This document shows, piece after piece, positions 21,844-27,660 of a stretch of 27,660 nt of DNA. The translations under genes and the position numbers were made by a program. Every line of letters starts with the position of its first letter. The stretch's first letter is position 1. The stretch covers positions 1 through 27,660 of the forward strand of contig CABTZX010000022.1 of the NCBI GenBank assembly GCA_902489445.1, given 5' to 3'. The DNA comes from an uncultured Bacteroidales bacterium. GTDB taxonomy: Bacteria > Bacteroidota > Bacteroidia > Bacteroidales > Porphyromonadaceae. The notes under the pieces are model-generated. The model worked only from the letters and a program-made list of their open reading frames with translations. It was not told the origin of the DNA and made no database searches.

Positions 21844-24204
21844 ATGCGTCGAGTAATCAAAGTTCTTTGGTGGATATTTTTAGGAGGGTGGGTTATTACG
21901 GCTCTCGTATTTATCCTTATTGCTCTGGGGGTTATTGGCTATATGCCTCCCATTGAGCAATTGCAGAATCCGATCGACAAATATGCTTCACAGCTCATTT
22001 CGGCAGATGGGGTTGTGGTAGGCTCCTATGCACGTTCGGGAAGCAACCGTTTCTATACTTCCTATGATGAGCTTTCGCCTAATTTGGTCAATGCGTTGAT
22101 TGCTACAGAGGATGTTCGTTTCCGGAAGCATTCCGGCATTGATATGCGTTCCGTGGGTCGTGCTTTCGTTCGAACCGGTCTTTTGCGGCAAAAAAGCGGC
22201 GGTGGGGGTAGTACCATAACGCAGCAACTCGCTAAACAGCTCTATTCACCGAAAGCGAATAATATCTTTGAGCGTCTCCTGCAAAAACCAATAGAATGGG
22301 TGATCGCATTGCGAATAGAACGCTATTATACCAAAGAGGAGATTATCAGCCTTTATCTGAATCAATTTGACTTCCTCTATAATGCTGTTGGAATACGCTC
22401 TGCTGCTCAAACCTATTTTGACAAAACTCCCGCTGAACTGAATATTCAGGAGTCAGCAACATTAGTGGGAATGTGTAAAAATCCATCCCTCTATAATCCT
22501 ATTTTGCACGATACCCCTGAGCGGTCAATAGAACGACGCAATGTGGTATTCAAACAGATGCAAAAGGCGGGAATGCTAACAAAAGCGGAGGTCGATTCGC
22601 TTTCAAAGCTGCCGATGGAGCTTAATTTCAAGGTTTTAAGCCATACGGATGGGTTGGCACCATACTACCGCGAGCATATTCGTTTACTGCTTACGGCAAA
22701 GAAGCCTAAACGGAGCGATTATAACCAATGGACAAAAGATCAATACCCCATTGATTCTGCCGCTTGGGAGAACGATCCTCTATATGGCTGGTGCAATAAG
22801 AATAAGAAAGCCGATGGCTCCAGCTACGATCTTTACAGCGATGGACTGAAAATATATGCTACCATCAATAGTAAAGCGCAGCAGTATGCCGAAGAGGCTG
22901 TTGCCGAACATATTGGCGGATTCCTGCAACCCATCTTTGCTCAGGAAAAGAAAGGTTCTTCTACAGCACCCTATTCCTCCTCGGTTTCCGTTTTGGATAG
23001 AGAGGAGATGATTCAACGCTCAATGCGTCAATCGGATCGCTGGCGGGAGATGAAAAAAGCAGGCTTATCGGAAGGGGCCATCCTATCATCGTTTAATCAA
23101 CCGCAGCAAATGCAGGTTTGGAGCTGGAAAGGGCAGATTGATACCATCATGACCCCTCGCGACTCGATCCTTTACTACAAAGGAATGCTCCGTACCGGTT
23201 TTATGGCAATGAACCCATACAGCGGGCATGTGTTGGCATATGTGGGTGGCATCGACTTCCGCACGTTCAAATACGATATGGTATCGATGGGGCGTAGGCA
23301 GGTTGGGTCTACTATTAAACCTTTCCTCTATTCGCTCTCTATGATTGAAGGGATTACCCCATGCAATATGGTGATGCACGAGCCCATTACCCTATATGAT
23401 GCCAACGGACGCCCTTGGACGCCTCGTAGCGGAGGAGCAAGACGTCAGGGTGAAATGGTTTCCATACGTTGGGGGCTACAGAACTCCTCCAACTGGGTTA
23501 CCGCTTATTTGATGAGCCGTACTTCGCCCTTTACATTTGCCAGATTGCTTCGTTCTTTCGGATTTACCGGCTATATCGATCCCGTTGTGTCGTTGGCGAC
23601 AGGAACGCCCGATGTATCGCTGAGCGAAATGGTTAGCGGATATTCTGCATTTGTGGCGCAGGGCATTAGGGTAGAACCCCTCTATGTGAGTCGTATTGAG
23701 GATCAATATGGTAATGTGATTGCCTCTTTCGCGCCACGCGTTACCGAGGTTTTACCGGAAGATGCCGCCCTCAAGATGCTGGATATGATGCGTGCCGTTG
23801 TAAATGGAGGTACCGGTGGTCGTTTGCGCTTCCGTTACAATCTAACTATGCCCTTGGGCGGAAAGACCGGCACTACACAAAACAACAGCGATGCTTGGTT
23901 TATCGGCTTCTCTCCGGAGATAGTGGCAGGTTGCTGGGTTGGAGGAGAAGATCGCTCTATACACTTCAATTCAACCGCTATGGGGCAGGGCGCTTCGGCT
24001 GCTTTACCGGTTTTTGCCCTCTTTATGGACAAAGTGTATAAAGATCCAACTTTGGGTTACTCAACCGAAGAGGGCTTTAAGGTGCCGCCCGGCTTTAATC
24101 CTTGTGGCTATGGCTATGAAGAAGAGCCGATCCAGCCACAAACATCCGAAAGCGAAGTAACCTCATTGGACGAAATTGTTGATACGGAGGAAACGGCTGA
24201 ATAA
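21844..24204 (+). CDS. mrcA: Class A penicillin-binding protein (PBP1A-type, bifunctional)
   Basis: Polymerises and crosslinks peptidoglycan at the outer face of the cytoplasmic membrane. The 786-residue protein has a short cytosolic tail and one membrane helix (about 8-32), a GT51 glycosyltransferase domain with catalytic E89 in ATEDVRFRKHSGID and the GGGGSTITQQLAKQL motif at 119-133, and a transpeptidase domain with SxxK S489-T-I-K492, SxN S548-S-N550 and KTG at 674-676. The C-terminal tail is acidic (EEEPIQP to EETAE), an ending often seen in this phylum. It is followed after 68 bases, with no terminator in between, by ppdK, so the two may be co-transcribed. Confidence 0.95.
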   Translation: MRRVIKVLWWIFLGGWVITALVFILIALGVIGYMPPIEQLQNPIDKYASQLISADGVVVGSYARSGSNRFYTSYDELSPNLVNALIATEDVRFRKHSGIDMRSVGRAFVRTGLLRQKSGGGGSTITQQLAKQLYSPKANNIFERLLQKPIEWVIALRIERYYTKEEIISLYLNQFDFLYNAVGIRSAAQTYFDKTPAELNIQESATLVGMCKNPSLYNPILHDTPERSIERRNVVFKQMQKAGMLTKAEVDSLSKLPMELNFKVLSHTDGLAPYYREHIRLLLTAKKPKRSDYNQWTKDQYPIDSAAWENDPLYGWCNKNKKADGSSYDLYSDGLKIYATINSKAQQYAEEAVAEHIGGFLQPIFAQEKKGSSTAPYSSSVSVLDREEMIQRSMRQSDRWREMKKAGLSEGAILSSFNQPQQMQVWSWKGQIDTIMTPRDSILYYKGMLRTGFMAMNPYSGHVLAYVGGIDFRTFKYDMVSMGRRQVGSTIKPFLYSLSMIEGITPCNMVMHEPITLYDANGRPWTPRSGGARRQGEMVSIRWGLQNSSNWVTAYLMSRTSPFTFARLLRSFGFTGYIDPVVSLATGTPDVSLSEMVSGYSAFVAQGIRVEPLYVSRIEDQYGNVIASFAPRVTEVLPEDAALKMLDMMRAVVNGGTGGRLRFRYNLTMPLGGKTGTTQNNSDAWFIGFSPEIVAGCWVGGEDRSIHFNSTAMGQGASAALPVFALFMDKVYKDPTLGYSTEEGFKVPPGFNPCGYGYEEEPIQPQTSESEVTSLDEIVDTEETAE

Positions 24205-24272
24205 GCCTTTCGTAAGACCAAAACTATAAGTAGAAACATCATAAGAGAAAAGAAGAATAATTAGGAAACACA

Positions 24273-27017
24273 ATGGAGAAAAAACGTGTTTACACCTTCG
24301 GTAACGGAAAAGCCGAAGGACGCGCCGATATGAGAGAGTTACTCGGCGGTAAAGGGGCCAATCTGGCTGAGATGAACCTCGTTGGGGTTCCGGTTCCTCC
24401 CGGATTTACCATCACTACCGAAGTTTGTACCGAGTATTATACGTATGGACGCGATGCGGTGCAAAAGCAATTGAATGACGAAGTTCTCAATGCCATCAAA
24501 GGCATTGAAGCTATTATGGGTGCTAAGTTTGGCGATGTTACGAATCCGCTCCTCGTATCTGTGCGCAGCGGAAGCCGAGCTTCGATGCCCGGTATGATGG
24601 ATACCATTCTGAACTTAGGTCTGAACGAAGAAGTTGTAGCCGGCTTGGCAAAGAAAACCGGTAATGAACGTTTTGCATGGGATTCTTACCGTCGTTTTAT
24701 TCAAATGTACGGCGATGTCGTTCTCGGGCTCAAACCTACATCCAAAACCGAAATCGATCCCTTTGAACAGATTATTGAAGATGTTAAGCAGGAGAAGGGC
24801 GTTAAGCTGGATAGCGAGCTGAATACTGCCGATTTGAAGGAGCTTGCAAAGCGTTTTAAGGAAGCGATTCGCACACGTACCGGCAAGGAATTCCCCACCG
24901 ATCCATACGAACAGCTTTGGGGAGCCGTAATGGCTGTATTTAATTCTTGGATGAACGAGCGCGCTATTATCTATCGTCGTCTCGAAGGAATTCCCGAAGA
25001 GTGGGGTACCGCTGTTACCGTACAAGCTATGGTGTTTGGTAATATGGGTGAAAACTCTGCTACCGGCGTTTGCTTCTCCCGTAATTCGGGAACCGGCGAA
25101 AACCTATTCAATGGCGAATACTTGGTTAATGCTCAGGGCGAAGACGTGGTTGCCGGCATTCGTACACCTCACGAAATTACCAAAGAGGGTTCCATTCGCC
25201 GTGCTAAGAGCGAAGGAATTACCGAAGAACAGCGTAAGAAAGATTTCCTCTCTTTGGAAGAAACTTTCCCCGAACTCTACAAGCAACTGTTTGATATTCA
25301 GCATAAGCTTGAGCAGCACTACCGCGACATGCAGGATATGGAATTCACCATTCAGGAAGGAAAGCTCTTTTTCCTGCAAACACGTAACGGGAAGCGCACA
25401 GGTAAGGCCATGGTCAAAATTGCTATGGACCTATTGGATGAAGGCTTAATCAACGAGGAAGAAGCCATTATGCGCATCGAGCCCAATAAGCTTGATGAGT
25501 TGCTTCATCCCGTGTTTAACCAATCAGCGTTGAAGAAGGCTAAGCTCATCACAAAGGGATTGCCGGCTTCTCCCGGAGCGGCTACCGGTAAAGTTGTCTT
25601 TTTTGCCGATGACGCTGCTGCTTACCACCACGATGGCGAACCCGTTATTCTGGTTCGTTTGGAAACTTCCCCCGAAGACCTTCAGGGAATGACCGTTTCG
25701 CAAGGAATTGTAACAGCACGCGGAGGAATGACCTCTCACGCTGCCGTTGTGGCTCGCGGTATGGGTAAATGCTGTATCACCGGCTGTAGCGAAATGACCG
25801 TGAACTACGAAAAGCGTACCTTTAAGGTAGGCGACAAAACCTTCCACGAAGGCGATTTTATCTCCGTAAACGGCTTTACCGGAGAAGTTTATGAAGGCAA
25901 GGTTGAAACCGAAGCTGCACGCTTGGACGACGATCTTACCCGTCTCCTCGCTCTTGCCGATAAAAAGGCGCGGCTCAAGGTACGCGCTAATGCCGATACC
26001 CCGCACGATGCCTCTGCTGCACGCGATTTGGGCGCCGTCGGTATCGGACTTTGTCGTACCGAACATATGTTCTTTGAAGAAAACAAGATCAAGGCTATGC
26101 GCGAAATGATTCTTGCTAAAGACGAAGAAGGTCGCGTAAAAGCTCTGGCAAAGATACTTCCCTTCCAGAAGAAGGATTTCTACGAAATCTTCAAAGCAAT
26201 GGACGGACTGCCCGTAACGGTGCGCTTGCTCGATCCGCCCCTCCACGAATTTGTACCGCACGACTTTAAGAGTCAGAAGATTATGGCGGACGAAATGGGC
26301 ATCGATGTGGAAGACGTTATTGAACGCGTGGGCAAGCTAAGCGAACAGAACCCCATGCTTGGGCATCGTGGATGCCGTTTGGGCAACACATTCCCCGAAA
26401 TAACCCACATGCAAACGGTGGCAATCATGAGTGCCTGCTGCGAACTTACTAAGGAAGGATACACCACGCTACCCGAAATAATGGTGCCGCTGGTCGGAAT
26501 CTTATATGAGTTTAAGGAGCAGGAAAACGTGATTCGTTCCGCTGCCGAAGAGGTATTTGAGCAGTACGGCGTTCGTGTGGACTACAAAGTGGGTACCATG
26601 ATCGAAATCCCGCGTGCTGCACTTACGGCTAACCGGATCGCTTCCGGTGCCGAGTTCTTCTCCTTCGGTACAAACGACCTTACGCAGATGACTTTTGGCT
26701 ACTCTCGTGACGACATCGCCAGCTTCCTGCCAACTTATCTTGAAAAGAAGATCCTTAAGGTGGACCCTTTCCAAGTTTTGGACCAAAAGGGTGTTGGACA
26801 GCTGATTGAGATTGCTGCGGAACGTGGTCGCGCAGTACGTCCCGACCTCAAACTCGGTATCTGCGGGGAACACGGCGGTGAACCCTCCAGCGTTAAGTTC
26901 TGCCATCGTGTGGGACTGAACTACGTAAGTTGCTCGCCTTTCCGCGTACCTATTGCACGGATGGCAGCCGCACAAGCAGCTATTGAAGAGGAAAAGGCTC
27001 AGAAAGCAAAAGCCTGA
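24273..27017 (+). CDS. ppdK: Pyruvate, phosphate dikinase PpdK
   Basis: Interconverts pyruvate, ATP and Pi with PEP, AMP and PPi; in anaerobic Bacteroidota it can work in glycolysis or gluconeogenesis. The 914-residue protein has the three-domain layout: N-terminal ATP-grasp part (LLGGKGANLAEM at 24-35, SVRSGSRASMPGMMDT), the swivelling phosphohistidine domain with H489 in RGGMTSHAAVVARGMGKCC, and a C-terminal PEP/pyruvate barrel with LLDPPLHEF, FSFGTNDLTQ and the catalytic cysteine C864 in GICGEHGGEP. T487, two residues before the histidine, is where the regulatory protein phosphorylates plant enzymes. A strong terminator lies downstream; no clear promoter is seen between it and the preceding gene. 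Confidence 0.97.
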   Translation: MEKKRVYTFGNGKAEGRADMRELLGGKGANLAEMNLVGVPVPPGFTITTEVCTEYYTYGRDAVQKQLNDEVLNAIKGIEAIMGAKFGDVTNPLLVSVRSGSRASMPGMMDTILNLGLNEEVVAGLAKKTGNERFAWDSYRRFIQMYGDVVLGLKPTSKTEIDPFEQIIEDVKQEKGVKLDSELNTADLKELAKRFKEAIRTRTGKEFPTDPYEQLWGAVMAVFNSWMNERAIIYRRLEGIPEEWGTAVTVQAMVFGNMGENSATGVCFSRNSGTGENLFNGEYLVNAQGEDVVAGIRTPHEITKEGSIRRAKSEGITEEQRKKDFLSLEETFPELYKQLFDIQHKLEQHYRDMQDMEFTIQEGKLFFLQTRNGKRTGKAMVKIAMDLLDEGLINEEEAIMRIEPNKLDELLHPVFNQSALKKAKLITKGLPASPGAATGKVVFFADDAAAYHHDGEPVILVRLETSPEDLQGMTVSQGIVTARGGMTSHAAVVARGMGKCCITGCSEMTVNYEKRTFKVGDKTFHEGDFISVNGFTGEVYEGKVETEAARLDDDLTRLLALADKKARLKVRANADTPHDASAARDLGAVGIGLCRTEHMFFEENKIKAMREMILAKDEEGRVKALAKILPFQKKDFYEIFKAMDGLPVTVRLLDPPLHEFVPHDFKSQKIMADEMGIDVEDVIERVGKLSEQNPMLGHRGCRLGNTFPEITHMQTVAIMSACCELTKEGYTTLPEIMVPLVGILYEFKEQENVIRSAAEEVFEQYGVRVDYKVGTMIEIPRAALTANRIASGAEFFSFGTNDLTQMTFGYSRDDIASFLPTYLEKKILKVDPFQVLDQKGVGQLIEIAAERGRAVRPDLKLGICGEHGGEPSSVKFCHRVGLNYVSCSPFRVPIARMAAAQAAIEEEKAQKAKA

Positions 27018-27036
27018 AACTCATTTGACGCAGAGT

Positions 27037-27088
27037 GGTAGGGGATTGGCCTAGCAGCGAAAAGCGCTGAGCGTATAGCTTCCTACCG
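27037..27088 (+). other. Structured RNA element in the ppdK 3' region
   Basis: GGTAGG (27037-27042) pairs with CCTACC (27083-27088), enclosing a CAGCG/CGCTG hairpin with an AAAAG loop (about 27055-27070). It lies between the ppdK stop and its terminator and may be a small-RNA or stability element at the end of the transcript; no known RNA family is recognised. Confidence 0.4.
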
Positions 27089-27098
27089 GTACTATTGG

Positions 27099-27138
27099 GG
27101 GTATGTCCGTTCTTTGCGGACGTACCCCTTCTTTTTTC
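27099..27138 (+). terminator. Strong Rho-independent terminator of ppdK
   Basis: A 12-base stem, 27099-27110 with 27118-27129 (one T-G pair), closes a 7-base loop (TTCTTTG) and is followed by TTCTTTTTT. This is the best terminator in the window. Confidence 0.92.
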
Positions 27139-27165
27139 TCTTTGCTTTCTTGAAAGTACCGAACC

Positions 27166-27192
27166 TCCCTTTCCTTCGAGGTGAAAGGGAGT
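27166..27192. other. Second hairpin after the ppdK terminator
   Basis: CTCCCTTT (27166-27173) pairs perfectly with AAAGGGAG (27185-27192), with an inner CCT/AGG stem. It could be a second barrier, or the end of a leftward gene beyond the window. No T-run is obvious. Confidence 0.45.
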
Positions 27193-27433
27193 GCTTCTCT
27201 TAAGTCCCTAAATCGCTTGCTTGAAGATCTGGATGCCTTCCGACCTCCTTACCTTAGTGACTCGCCGATCTTCTCCGGATGCGTATTCATCGGTGATAAT
27301 GAGCCGAAAGAAAAGAACAGAAGATGTTGGAGTGCGAAAGAATGAGAACAAACAGACAATAGTCGATTAACACATAGCGGAAGTATGAGAACTTGGAGAG
27401 GATGTGGGTGTTGGCTAAATGCGGAACTGATCC
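27193..27433. other. Gene-free stretch before the right-end array
   Basis: No convincing gene. The reading frame at 27385-27567 runs into the repeat array and has an arginine- and glycine-rich translation with no family resemblance. Weak repeat-like units may extend back to about 27390. Confidence 0.5.
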
Positions 27434-27660
27434 CTTTGGGACTGAGAATAGGAGGTATCGGATCGTTTGTACGAAGGAAACCGAACGTCGAATGGGAGAT
27501 ATCGGATCGTTTGTACGAAGGTAACGGAGTGGCGGATGGGAGGAAACGGATCGGATGTACGGTGTAGTTGGAGAAAACTCTATAGACTTTCGGAAAATAC
27601 TCTATAGACTTTTTCGGAAAACTCTATAGACTTTCTGGAAAAACTCTATAGACTTTTCTC
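27434..27660 (+). repeat. 22/44-bp periodic repeat array at the right end of the window
   Basis: 22-base register at 27434, 27456, 27478, 27500, 27522, 27544, 27566, 27588, 27610, 27632 and 27654. B-type units at 27456 and 27500 are identical (core CGGATCGTTTGTACGAAGG); the A-type unit at 27522 has GGAGTGGCGGATGGGAGG. From 27566 the units end in CTATAGAC; the core CTATAGACTTT starts at 27580, 27602, 27624 and 27646. Unit for unit this matches the array at 6754-6929. The window stops inside it. Confidence 0.88.

Noticed and set aside
22916..23165. Disrupted domain in the penicillin-binding protein between its two catalytic domains
   Set aside because: The reading frame is intact and all catalytic motifs are present; an irregular linker is usual for this class.
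24615..26975. Long leftward frames opposite ppdK, up to 245 codons
   Set aside because: They mirror the strongly biased codons of ppdK and show no family features; the same holds for long antisense frames in fbp, serA and DUF1015.
27018..27100. tRNA or SRP RNA after ppdK
   Set aside because: The branched folding lacks a T-loop GTTC-A sequence, an acceptor stem of 7 with CCA-ready end, and the SRP Alu/tetraloop motifs.
1..27660. Transposon or genomic island explaining the repeats
   Set aside because: No transposase, integrase or target-site duplication is visible; all genes are ordinary core genes.

Overview
This window is about 27.7 kb of chromosome from a Bacteroidota bacterium, most likely Porphyromonas or a close relative. 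The gene families and gene order point there: sppA-lpxK-thiL, clpP-clpX-recQ-surA-ostA, serC-serA-DUF1015, a class III fructose-bisphosphatase and pyruvate phosphate dikinase. So do two clear Bacteroidota promoters of the form TTG-N19/20-TAnnTTTG, ahead of serC and fbp. I see no transposase, phage, plasmid, rRNA, tRNA or CRISPR. The species is an inference.

Layout. Bases 1-308 are a degenerate tandem-repeat array, followed by about 600 bases without a gene. From 918 to 6384 a rightward operon carries sppA, lpxK, thiL, mlaE and mlaF (envelope proteolysis, lipid A phosphorylation, thiamine diphosphate synthesis, lipid ABC transport). Bases 6385-7199 are gene-free and hold a second repeat array and a possible pseudoknot or terminator. 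From 15135 down to 7200 a leftward operon carries clpP, clpX, recQ, a SurA-like chaperone, an OstA/LptA-like LPS-transport protein and a small tail-anchored protein that overlaps ostA. A 636-base divergent region holds promoters, a palindrome and a third array.

From 15773 rightwards come serC, serA and a DUF1015 gene behind an internal terminator, then a fourth array, a terminator, fbp, a class A penicillin-binding protein and ppdK with a strong terminator. The window ends inside a fifth array. serC and serA make phosphoserine from 3-phosphoglycerate, and the DUF1015 protein is a candidate to act on serine or phosphoserine. fbp and ppdK are both enzymes of the lower and upper glycolysis/gluconeogenesis route.

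The most striking thing is not a gene. Five intergenic regions hold tandem repeats with the same 22-base period. The sequences differ widely (GC-rich GGATGGGAGG/CGTTTGTACGAAGG types, AT-rich CTATAGACTTT, TATATACCTTT and ACAAATCATTTAA types), but the 22-base step is kept almost without insertions or deletions, for about 350 bases in the array at 6578-6929. The arrays at 6578-6929 and 27434-27660 are collinear unit by unit, and the array at 1-308 is the same family inverted. Both window ends lie in this family, which suggests the window is a contig broken at repeats. Conserved spacing over conserved sequence suggests phased protein binding or a structural role; that is inference.
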